In this document: in pieces, positions 21,591-32,639 of the stretch | Layout of the letters: every line of letters starts with the position of its first letter | Position numbering within the stretch: position 1 is the first letter of the stretch | NCBI RefSeq assembly: GCF_022539505.1 | Contig: NC_061514.1 | Location: 219,627,837-219,691,836 of the forward strand | Direction: 5' to 3' | Length of the DNA stretch: 64,000 nt | DNA from: Lolium rigidum | Lineage: Eukaryota; Streptophyta; Magnoliopsida; Poales; Poaceae | Program-made: the position numbers and the translations under genes | Notes under the pieces: model-generated | Told to the model about the DNA's origin: nothing | Seen by the model: only the letters and a program-made list of their open reading frames with translations | Databases searched by the model: none

Positions 21591-24273
21591 CCCCCAGTGC
21601 CACCACTCCCTCTTCAACTCCCCCACTCGCACGCCGTCAGGCTGCCTCACCCACTGCCTGGCCGCTGGAGCTTCCGCTCAAGCCGCTGCTGCGACCTCCC
21701 GACGCCATCGCCGCCGTGGTCACCGTGAAGGTGACGAGGAGGAGCCGTCGACGACGCCACTCCCCCTGCCGCTCCCTCTCTTCCCTTCATCGCCAGCACC
21801 ACCTCCTACCACCCCTAACCCTCTCCGTTGCCCTCTGCCTTGCAGATCTGCAGCGGAGCAACGACAACGATGACCCACCGGCGACGCTCGTGACGCAGAC
21901 GCCGCCAAGCAAGGCGACGCCGACGTGTCCGAGCACCGCCAGGACGTCCCCGAGCCGCACACCCACGCCGCCGAGCCACCTACATCGAGCCACGCCACCG
22001 CCAGCCGCTGGTAAGCCGTCGCGCCGCCTCTTTCTTCCTCCGCACCGGCGAGCGCCGCGGACGTCGATCACGCGCCGGATCTGGACCGTCGGATCCAGAT
22101 CGGACGGGCGCATGGCGCATGCACGGCCACGTCGGCGTGCATGGCCACGTCCGCCGGCCTGGCCCGCCACGGGCCCCTGGCCTTTTTCTTTTTTCCTTTT
22201 TCTTCACCGGCCACCGGAGAGCCCCACTGGGCTGGCCCATCTGCACAGCACCGCACGGCCCAGGGCGTTCCCGCCCATTTTATCTGTTTGAAAATTTGTT
22301 TAACAGAAATTAAAAATGGAAATCTGCCATTGTACTGTTTCGCTAATAAAAATAGTTTGGTAGCTCCGATTGATGTGATTCCAAGTGCATTAGAATCAGT
22401 ATGATATTATCTTTCAGATGCCACTGGCCTAGTATTTTTAAGATTTGTGTGCGATTTTTAATAAATAGAACTTGATCACTGTTTCTGGTTAGTATTTTGA
22501 GTCTCAAAAATTGAAAAATAAATGTTTTTGAGTGATTCCAATTGTGTTGATCTTGTTTTGTTATTGTGCATCTAGGAAAAATACCAGTATCCTCTGTTAG
22601 TAATATTTTGTCTCTGGTTACGATTGTATGTGTGTCACATGCAATGATAGGATTAGAGTTGATGTTTTTAATTAAACCTTGATGCTTTTTGTTTATCAAA
22701 ATGGCCAAACCATGACTTGTTACTGCCAAACTACTCCCCTGCATATTTTCATCTTTTCATTTATTTATCCTTTGTTCTTGAGTTATATGTTGATTGTATG
22801 CATCGTTTACTTTTGCGACGCTAGATACGAACGAGGGAGAAGTTGAAGGGGAGGACTTTGGAGAAGGATTTGAGGAGGACCAGGGACAAGCCAACCAAGG
22901 CAAGCCATCTTTGAACTCTGATTGATGTGGTGTTGGATGTCATTTGTTGATGTCCCTAAGCATCTTATTCCTATATGTGTTGTTCTCTCTATAGTGGTCT
23001 ATGTATGGTCGTAATTGGGGTACTTCTTTGTGATGGTTTTTCACCTTTGTTCACATGTTGGAGGGATGCATGGTATCATGGCCGTGCTACTCCCTTGGGT
23101 CTACTTGAATGCTCAACATGAGCATGTCCTATTCCAAAATAGAGTTTTACATCACACCCCCACCACTTTGTTGAGTCTAGAGGTATCAAAGTCATGAAGC
23201 TTGGTGTAATTCTCAACTTGAGAGAAGTATGCCGTGTACCCTTATGAATGTTGGATGGGTAGTACACCTACACCACCCAAGTTGTATAGTAGTACCTCAA
23301 ATCTGAAAGTTTGATCCACCCTATGTTATCTTCATACATGCTTACCTTAAGCAAGTAGGATCCTCTTTATGCCACTCACACATACCCCTCATGGCGTGAT
23401 GACCCTCATCTCGGCCATGGTGTTGTATTAGTTCCTTCTCATGAAACTATAGGTTGGGAACCCCTCAAGGTTTACCTTGTTGTAAATGTTTATGAAAACC
23501 TCGGTGAGCTAACCCAAGTGTATGGTTTAAGAAAACAAAGGATCTTGATAAGAAGGTTTTGTGCAAGTGGTGTAAGGTTGTTTGTGGAACAACCAAGGTG
23601 TTGTGGGAAAAAGTGTTGGTTTCTAAAAAGGGGCACTGCGTATAAGTGTTCGCCGTCCCGACTTTTATTCGCGCAACCACATTATCCAAAGTGGGTACGG
23701 GCTTAGTCCGTAGTCTGTTGAAATTGGCATAAGCACCCTTCACAACTTTCTAGAGAGGGTCACGATGACCTCCGACGCCGGGTTGCGCTCTGGAGGAGGC
23801 AATACACTGTCTTAACTGATAGCCGGACGATTGCGAGGGTCTTCGTCATGGCGCCGGAGATACGCTCAAAGGAGGTATGCTGCCGGGGTGCCGGGAAGGG
23901 GTAAGCCCGCAGGGAAGGACTTGTGCCAAGGGAGACGGGCGAAATACTATGACTGATTATTCGAGACTCGCATACTTTCGTATGACGATCCGGGGATGAT
24001 CCCGACGGATTTATCAGTTCTTGTGGGGAAAGTGCGCAAACTCTGCAGAGTCAAATCTATTCGAATAGCCGAGTCCGCGGTCATGGACAGGTTGAAATGT
24101 CCATACTTAACCGGGGCTTGCATTTTGTTTTGACAAATGATTTGCAAAGGAAGTGTTGTGTTTATGTGTACCGGAGAGGTACGGAAAATGGGCGTGTGTT
24201 GACCACATGGTGTTGATCGTGGAAAAATTGAGACCAAGTGGGGAACTTATACCTAATGTTTCTTGAAGAGGAA

Positions 24274-24600
24274 CTCTTCTTTAACAAAGATATAGAGATG
24301 TCATAGGACTTTCCCTCGCATATCCATCAATTGAGATGGAAGAATGCAACTCTTCTTTAACAAAGATATAGAGATGTCATAGGACTTTCCCTCGCATATC
24401 CATCAATTGAGATGGAAGAATGCAACTCTTCTTTAACAAAGATATAGAGATGTCATAGGACTTTCCCTCGCATATCCATCAATTGAGATGGAAGAATGCA
24501 ACTCTTCTTTAACAAAGATATAGAGATGTCATAGGATATCTTTTGAAGTATCTTCTTTAACAAAGATATAGAGGTGTCATAGGACAACACTAGTGTTCCC
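24274..24600 (+). repeat. 76-bp tandem repeat in E5 LTR 1 (3 full copies plus partials)
   Basis: Units begin CTCTTCTTTAACAAAGATAT at 24274, 24350, 24426 and 24502 (exactly 76 bp apart); the fourth diverges after GTCATAGGA and a shorter partial copy follows. Confidence 0.9.
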
Positions 24601-24950
24601 TTCACTTGAGAAGTCGGGATGCTATGTCGACAATAGTTGTTGATGCATGCTATATCCACAAGAGAAACTATTCTTCCTCTCTTGTCTCCTTTAGATTGCT
24701 TATGTTAGCACCCCTTTGTGATGGTTTGCGAGTACAATTCCAAATGTACTCACGGCTTTGTCCCTGGCTATTAACTTGGCCAGACTATGAGGAGGACTAT
24801 GAAGACGATGGAGGATACCAGGACGACTATGCGACCTAGGACGATCTCCAAGTCGACGCCCGTAGGTCTAAGGCATGACTTGGGCCCGACGACGTTGACG
24901 TGTATCCGCTGCTATGTTTGTGAACTTGCCCGTTGTGGCATTTATGTAAG

Positions 24951-25050
24951 NNNNNNNNNNNNNNNNNNNNNNNNNNNNNNNNNNNNNNNNNNNNNNNNNN
25001 NNNNNNNNNNNNNNNNNNNNNNNNNNNNNNNNNNNNNNNNNNNNNNNNNN
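24951..25050. other. Assembly gap (100 N)
   Basis: Exactly 100 N, the usual placeholder for a gap of unknown size. It lies between the two LTR copies of E5. Confidence 0.99.
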
Positions 25051-26190
25051 CCTCTCTCTTACCCCTGCCCCTTTATTTTTCTCTTCTCTCTTTTTCCCCC
25101 TTGGAGTTTGGCCGAGAGGTAAGAAGAGGGGAGACTTCCCCTCTCTTCTCTTTTCTTATCCCTCTCTTCTTTTCTCCTCTGGTTTGGGCCGTGGCCGATG
25201 CCACCACTCCCTCCTTGCCCTGGCCCAACCCTAGCCCTCCTATCTCTCCCCTCTCTGGCCCAAACACCACCAGCCCCTCTCTCCCGCGCCAAAACCCTAG
25301 CCCTAAAACGCACGCGCGCGCCACGACGGGTCAAGCGACATGATGGCGTCTCCTCGTTCGACGCGCCATCAACCTCGACTGCCCGCGCGCCCCCTCGTTT
25401 CCCTCCCCTCGCTGACGCTCCCAGGGCGACGTCACACTGGGCCCGGCCAGTGAAGCCAGCCCTCGCGCGCCCGTTGGCCATCCGCACCGCCCACGCCACT
25501 ACCGCACCGCCTCCTCGCCTATAAAAACCCCCCAGTGCCACCACTCCCTCTTCAACTCCCCCACTCGCACGCCGTCAGGCTGCCTCACCCACTGCCTGGC
25601 CGCTCGAGCTGCCGCTCGAGCCGCTGCTGTGACCTCCCGACGCCATCGCCGCTGTGGTCACCGTGAAGGTGACGAGGAGGAGCCGTCGACGACGCCACTC
25701 CCCCTGCCGCTCCCTCTCTTCCCTTCATCGCCAGCACCACCTCCTATCACCCCTAACCCTCTCCGTTGCCCTCTGCCTTGCAGATCTGCAGCGGAGCGAC
25801 GACAACAACGACGCACCGGCGACGCCCGTGACGCAGACGCCGCCAAGCAAGGCGACGCCGACGTGTCCGAGCACCGCCAGGACGTCCCCGAGCCGCACAC
25901 CCAGGCCGCCGAGCCACCTACGTCAAGCCACGCCACCGCCAGCCGCTGGTAAGCCGTCGCGCCGCCCCTTTCTTCCTCCGCGCCGGCGAGCGCCGCGGAC
26001 GTCGATCACGCGCCGGATCTGGACCGTCGGATCCAGACCGGACGGGCGCATGGCGCATGCACGGCCACGTCGGCGTGCATGGCCACGTCCGCCGGCCTGG
26101 CCCGCCACGGCCCTTGGCCTTTTTCTTTATACCTTTTTCTTCACCGGCCACCGGAGAGCCCCACTGGGCCGGCCCATCTGCACAACACCG
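25051..26190 (+). repeat. LTR 2 of E5, left piece
   Basis: Homologous to about 21113-22256 of LTR 1, including the TATA box (TATAAAAA at 25520). Roughly the first 240 bp are in the gap. It ends at CACCG (26186-26190), the target duplication of E2. Confidence 0.85.
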
Positions 26191-27667
26191 TGATGTCTAC
26201 GCACGCTTCTATTCCTGTAGACAGTGTTGGGCCTCCAAGAGCAGAGGTTTGTAGAACAACAGCAAGTTTCCCTTAAGTGAATCACCCAAGGTTTATCGAA
26301 CTCAGGGAGGAAGAGGTCAAAGATATCCCTCTCAAGCAACCCTGCAATCACGATACAAGAAGTCTCTTGTGTCCCCAACACACCCAATACACTTGTCAGA
26401 TGTATAGGTGCACTAGTTCGGAGAAGAGATAGTGAAATACAAGTGGTATGAATGAATATGAGCAGTAGTAACGGCGCCAGAAAATAGCTTGCTGGCGTGC
26501 AGTTGATGGTAGTAATATTGCAGGAAGTAAAGATGTAGTAAAACAGTAAATAAGCGATGATTGCAGTATTTGGAAACAAGGCCTAGGGATCATACTTTCA
26601 CTAGTGGACACTCTCAACATTGCAATCATAAAGGGATATAAATAAGCACTACACTATGCTACTCTGAATTACTCTTTGGCAAGATAACGAACACTAATTC
26701 ATCATGTAGGCAAACCTTAAAGATGTATTCCCATGTCCTAATAAACACCCCACGCTGTCACTGTGAGCATTCATAGGAGGTACTAACACACCACAATTTC
26801 ATAGAGACATCCAACTCAAATCATAACTCAGTGAATAAGTATTCTGTGAAATATAGCCTAAGAGACCCACACGGTGCACACACTTGTCACCTTTACACAC
26901 GTGGGACAAGGAGTCTCCGGAGATCACATAAGTAAAATCCACTTGAATAGCATAATGACAGCTAGATTACAAGCTCATCATATGGATCTCAATCATGTAA
27001 GGCAGCTCATGAGATCATTGTATTGAAGTACATGGGAGAGAGAGATGAACCACATAGCTACCTTTACAGCCCTTAGCCTCGATGGAGAACTACTCCCTCC
27101 TCATGGGAGACAGCAGCGTTGATGAAGATGGCGGTGGTGTCGATGGAGATGCCTTCCGGGGGCACTTCCCCGTCCCGGCGGCGTGCCGGAACAGAGACTT
27201 CTGTCCCCCAGATCTTGGCTTCGCGATGGCGGCGGCTCTGGAAGGTTTCTCGTACCATGGCTTTTTCGTATCGAAGATTTAGGTCAGGGGGCTTCTTATA
27301 GGCGAAGAGGCAGAGTCGGAAGGGCTACGGAGCCGCCACACAATAGGGGGGCGTGCCCCCCTTGGGCCGCGCCGGCCACATGTGTGGGCCCCCCAGGTCT
27401 CCCCTCAGGTGCCTCTCGGGTGTTCTGGAAGCTTCGTGGAATTATAAGATGTTGGGCGTTGATTTCGTCCAATTCCGAGAATATTTCCTTACTAGGATTT
27501 CTGAAACCAAAAACAGCAGAAAACGGGAACTGGCACTTCGGCATCTCGTCAATAGGTTAGTTCCGGAAAACGCATAAAATCATCATAAAGTGTGAACAAA
27601 ACATGTAGGTATTGTCATAAAACAAGCATGGAACATAAGAAATTATCGATACGTTTGAGACGTATCA
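26191..27667 (-). repeat. 3' LTR of E2 (1477 bp)
   Basis: Begins TGATGTCTACGCACGC and ends GAGACGTATCA on plus. It is 37 bp longer than the partner LTR, mainly because that copy has two short deletions (near 31625 and 31725). Confidence 0.9.
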
Positions 27668-30284
27668 AGCATCCCCAAGCTTAGTTCCTACACGCCCTCG
27701 AGTAGGTAAACGATAACCAGGATAATTTCTGAAGTGACATGCTACTAACATAATCTTGATCATACTATTGTAAAGCATATGAGATGAATGAAGTGATTCA
27801 AAGCAATAGTAAAGATAATGACTAAACAACTGAATCATATAACAAAGATTTTTTCATGAATAGTACTTTCAAGACAAGCATCAATAAGACTTGCATAAGA
27901 GTTAACTCATAAAGCAATAAATTCTTAGTAAAGGCATTGAAGCAACACAAAGGAAGATATAAGTTTCAACGGTTGCTTTCAACTTCAACATGCATATCAC
28001 ATGGATATTTGTCAACATAAAGCAATATAACAAGTGCAATAGGTAAACATGTAAGAATCAATGCACACAATTGATACAAGTGTTTGCTTCTAAGATAGAG
28101 AGAATAGGTAAACTGACTCAACAATAAAGTAGAAGAATGGCCCTTCGCAGAGGGAAGCATGGATTACTATATTTGTGCTATAGCTTTTCATTTTGAAAAC
28201 ATAGAAACAATTTTGTCAACGGTAGTAATAAATCATATGTGTTATGTATAAGATATCCTATAAGTTGCAAGCCTCATGCATAGATTACCAATAGTGCTTG
28301 CACCTTGTCCTAATTAGCTTGGATTAACATGGATTATCATTGCATAGCATATGTTTCAACCAAGTGTCACAAAGGGGTACCTCTATGCCACCTCGTACAA
28401 AGGTCTAAGGAGAAAGCTCGCATTGGATTTCTCGCTTTTGATTATTCTCAACTTAGACATCCATACCGGGACAACATAGACAACAGATAATGGACTCCTC
28501 TTTAATGCATAAGCATTCAACAACGATTAATATTCTCATAAGAGATTGAGGATTGATTGTCCAAACTGAAACTTCCACCATGAATCATGGCTTTAGTTAG
28601 CGGCCCAATGTTCTTCTCTAACAAGTATGCATACTCAAACCATTTGATCATGAAAATCTCCCTTACTTCAGACAAGACGAACATGCATAGCAACTCACAT
28701 GATATTTAACAAAGGTAAAAGTTGATGGCGTCCCCAGAAACATGGTTACCGCTCAACAAGCAACTTATTAAGAAATAAGACTCATAAGTACATATTCTTC
28801 ACCACAATAGTTTTTAAGGCTATTTTTCCCATGAGCTATATATTGCAAAGGCAAAGAATAGAAATTTTAAAGGTAGCACTCAAGTAATTTACTTTGGAAT
28901 GGCGGAGAAATACCATGTAGTAGGTAGGTATGGTGGACACACATGTCATGGTTATTGGCTCAAGGATTTGGATGCATGAGAAGAATTCTTCTCAATACAA
29001 GGCTAGGCTAGCAAGGTTGTTTGAAGCAAACTCAAGTATAAAACGGTGCAGCAAGACTCACATATGAACATATTGTAACTATTATAAGACTTTACATTGT
29101 CTCCTTGTTGTTCAAACACCTCAACCAGAAAATATCTAGACTCTAGAGATCAATCATGCAAACGAAATTTTAACAAGCTCTATGTAGTTCTTCATTAATG
29201 GGTGCAAGGTACATGATGCAATAGCTTAAACATGATCTATATGAGCACAACAATTGCCAAGTATCAAATTATTCAAGACATTATACCATTTACCACATGC
29301 GGCATTTTCCGTTTCCAACCATATAACAATGAATGAAGTAGTTCAACCTTCGCCATGAACATTAAAGATAAAGCTAAGAACATATGTTTTCATACGAAAC
29401 AGCGGAGCGTGTCTCTCTCCCACACAAGCATGAATTTATTCAGATAATGAAAATAACAAAACGAAAATAAAATCACACACACGCTCCAAGTAAAGCACAT
29501 AAGATGTGACTTAATAAAAATATAGTTTTACTAGAGGTGACCTGATAAGTTGTCGATGAAGAAGGGGATGCCTTGGGCATCCCCAGGCTTAGATGCTTGA
29601 GTCTTCTTGAAATATGCAGGGATGAACCACGGGGGCATCCCCAAGCTTAGACTTTTCACTCTTCTTGATCATATTGTATCATCCTCCTCTCTTGACCCTT
29701 GAAAACTTCCTCCACACCAAACTCAAAACAAACTCATTAGAGGGTTAGTGCATAATCAAAAATTCACATATTCAGAGGTGACACAATCATTCTTAACACT
29801 TCTGGATATTGCACAAAGCTACTGGAAGTTAATGGAACAAAGAAATCCATCCAACACAGCAAAAGAGGCAATGCGAAATAAAAGGCAGAATCTGTCAAAA
29901 CAGAACAATCCGTAAAGACGAATTTTTTAGAGGCACCAGACTTGCTCAGATGAAAATGCTCAAATTGAATGAAAGTTGCGTACATATCTGAGGATCACTC
30001 ACGTAAATTGGCAGACTTTTCTGAGTTACCTACAGAGAATCCTACTCAAATTCGTGACAGCAAGAAATCTGTTTCTGCGCAGTAATCCAAATCTAGTATC
30101 ATCTTTACTATCAAAGACTTTACTCGGCACAACAATGCAATAAAATAAAGATAAGGAGAGGTTGCTACAGTAGTAACAACTTCCAAGACTCAAATATAAA
30201 ACAAATTTGCTGTAGTAAAATAAACACATGGGTTATCTCCCAAGACGTGCTTTCTTTATAGCCATTAAGATGGGCTCAACAGTT
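27668..30284 (-). repeat. Non-coding tail shared by the Gypsy group (E2 copy)
   Basis: AT-rich sequence without a supported ORF. The same tail occurs at 1-1200 (E1), 42932-45545 (E3) and, truncated, 55188-55797 (E4), always directly inside the LTR ending ACGTATCA. Confidence 0.85.
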
Positions 30285-31034
30285 TTAATGATGCACTCCC
30301 AAGAAATAAAAGTTGAAGCAAAAGAGAGCATCAAGAAGCAAATTCAAAACAAATTTAAGCCTAACCCACTTCCTATGAAAAGGAATCTTGTAAATAAACA
30401 AGTTCATGAAGAGCAAAGTTACAAGCATAGGAAGATAAAACAAGTGTAACTTCAAAAATTTCAGCATATAGAGAGGTGTTTTAGTAACGTGAAAATTTCT
30501 ACAACCATATTTTCCTCTCTCATAATAATATCCAGTAGCATCATGAGCAAACTCAACAATATAACTATCAAATGAAACATTCTTATCATGAGTCTCATGC
30601 ATAAAATTATTACTCTCCACATAAGCATAATCAATTTATTAGTAATAGTGGGAGCAAATTCATCAAAGTAGCTATCATTATTATTCTCATCAAGTGTAGG
30701 AGGCATAGTATAATCATAATAAAATTTACTCTCCATTGTAGGTGGCACCAAAAGACCACTATCATTATAATCATCATATATGGGAGGCATATCATAATCA
30801 ACATAAACTTTCTCCTCAATACCCGGAGGGCTAAAGAGATCATTCTCATCAAAACCGACCTCCCCAAGCTTAGAACTTTCTATATCATTATCAACAATGG
30901 TGTTCAAAGCGTTCATACTAATATCATTGCTACTAGCATGCAAATAAGGTTCCATAGGTTTTTTAATTTTCGCATTAAACCATTCATGTCTTGACTCAGG
31001 AAATAGTTTAAAAAGCTCACGAGATGTTTTCCAT
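30285..31034 (-). pseudogene. Second copy of the acidic/two-TM retrotransposon ORF (frameshifted)
   Basis: A diverged homologue of 1201-1968. The acidic part (30461-30955) contains MPPIYDDYND, LVPPTMESKFYYDY and MPPTLDENN. The hydrophobic C-terminus (30285-30620: MLKFLKLHLFYLPMLVTLLF, then FHRKWVRLK) lies in another frame, joined by a frameshift near 30640. The N-terminus is disturbed near 31020 (stop soon after MENIS). Peptide similarity to E1 across both frames shows that the intact ancestor coded one protein of about 255 aa. Function unknown. Confidence 0.6.
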
Positions 31035-31171
31035 TATGCCTTACTAGTGTTTAACAAGAAACAAAAAGATGCAATTGCAGGATCTAAAGGAAATAGCTTT
31101 GAGCACTTACAACGGCGCCGGAAGATAGCTTAGTTGCCGAGATCCGGAGTGTGAGTGCCTTTTACCTTTCC

Positions 31172-31189
31172 TCCCCGGCAACGGCGCCA
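31172..31189 (-). other. Primer-binding site (tRNA-Asp) of E2
   Basis: Plus strand TCCCCGGCAACGGCGCCA equals the 3' end of plant tRNA-Asp exactly; ten bases separate it from the LTR at 31200. Confidence 0.9.
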
Positions 31190-31199
31190 GAAAATAGCT

Positions 31200-32639
31200 T
31201 GATGTCTACGCACGCTTCTATTCATGTAGACAGTGTTGGGCCTCCAAGAGCAGAGGTTTGTAGAACAGCAGCAAGTTTCCCTTAAGTGAATCACCCAAGG
31301 TTTATCGAACTCAGGGAGGAAGAGGTCAAAGATATCCCTCTCAAGCAACCCCGCAATCACGATACAAGAAGTCTCTTGTGTCCCCAACACACCCAATACA
31401 CTTGTCGGATGTATAGGTGCACTAGTTCGGCGAAGAGATAGTGAAATACAAGTGGTATGAATGAATATGAGCAGTAGTAACGGCGCCGGAAAATAGCTTG
31501 CTGGCGTGCAGTTGATGGTAGTAATATTGCAGGAAGTAAAGATGCAGTAAAACAGTAAATAAGCGATGATTGCAGTATTTGGAAACAAGGCCTAGGGATC
31601 ATACTTTCACTAGTGGACACTCTAAAGGGATATAAATAAGCACTTCACTATGCTACTCTGAATTACTCCTTGGCAAGATAACGAACACTAATTCATCATG
31701 TAGGAAAACCTTAAAGATGTATTCCCAAGTCACTGTGAGCATTCATAGGAGGTACTAACACACCACAATTTCATAGAGACATCCAACTGAAATCATAACT
31801 CAGTGAATAAGTATTCTGTGAAATATAGCCTAAGAGACCCACACGGTGCACACACTGTCACCTTTACACACGTGGGACAAGGAGTCTCCGGAGATCACAT
31901 AAGTAAAATCCACTTGAATAGCATAATGACATCTAGATTACAAGCTCATCATATGGATCTCAATCATGTAAGGCAGCTCATGAGATCATTGTATTGAAGT
32001 ACATGGGAGAGAGAGATGAACCACATAGCTACTGATACAGCCCTTAGCCTCGATGGAGAACTACTCCCTCCTCATGGGAGACAACAGTGTTGATGAAGAT
32101 GGCGGTGGTGTCGATGGAGATGCCTTCCGGGGGCACTTCCCCGTCCCGGCGGCGTGCCGGAACAGAGACTTATGTCCCCCAGATTTTGGCTTCGCGATGG
32201 CGGCGGCTCTGGAAGGTTTCTCGTACCGTGGCTTTTTCGTATCGAAGATTTAGGTCAGGGGGCTTCTTATAGGCGAAGAGGCGGAGTCGGAAGGGCTACG
32301 GAGCCGCCACACAATAGGGGGGCGCGCCCCCCCTTGGGCCGCGCCGGCCACATGTGTGGGCCCCCCAGGGCTCCCCTCAGGTGCCTCTCGGGTGTTCTGG
32401 AAGCTTCGTGGAATTATAAGATGCTGGGCGTTGATTTCGTCCAATTCCGAAAATATTTCCTTACTAGGATTTCTGAAACCAAAAACAGCAGAAAATAGGA
32501 ACTGGCACTTCGGCATCTCGTCAATAGGTTAGTTCCGGAAAACGCATAAAATCATCATAAAGTGTGAACAAAACATGTAGGTATTGTCATAAAACAAGCA
32601 TGGGACATAAGAAATTATCGATACATTTGAGACGTATCA
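31200..32639 (-). repeat. 5' LTR of E2 (1440 bp)
   Basis: Partner of 26191-27667. On the minus strand a CCTATAAGAAG promoter motif lies near 32265-32275, upstream of the GC-poor leader. Confidence 0.9.

Larger units (their letters stand above)
20873..24950 (+). repeat. LTR 1 of E5 (truncated about 167 bp short by the gap)
   Basis: Matches 25051-26190 plus 32640-35419 almost base for base. Its first kilobase contains a CT-rich promoter-like stretch, TATAAAA at 21584 and a GC-rich transcribed leader (to about 22270); the remainder is AT-rich with a 76-bp tandem repeat at 24274-24540. Proline/arginine-rich ORFs in the leader (21064-21650, 21716-22291) are compositional. Confidence 0.85.
26191..32639 (-). 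mobile_element. Non-autonomous Gypsy element E2 (complete, 6.45 kb)
   Basis: A complete element inserted in LTR 2 of E5, with target duplication CACCG (26186-26190) and CACTG (32640-32644, one mismatch). LTRs are 26191-27667 and 31200-32639. The primer-binding site next to the right LTR shows minus orientation; the purine tract beside the left LTR is the reverse complement of AGCATCCCCAAGCTTA at 27667-27682. The 3.5-kb interior lacks gag, protease, reverse transcriptase and integrase. It holds only the conserved acidic/TM ORF (30285-31034) and the 2.6-kb non-coding tail shared with E1 and E3. It must have been moved by proteins of another element. Confidence 0.9.

Noticed and set aside
21054..22291. 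Several 90-198-aa proline/arginine-rich ORFs, repeated at 25059-26193
   Set aside because: They lie in the GC-rich transcribed leader of the E5 LTRs and occur in many frames on both strands; compositional.
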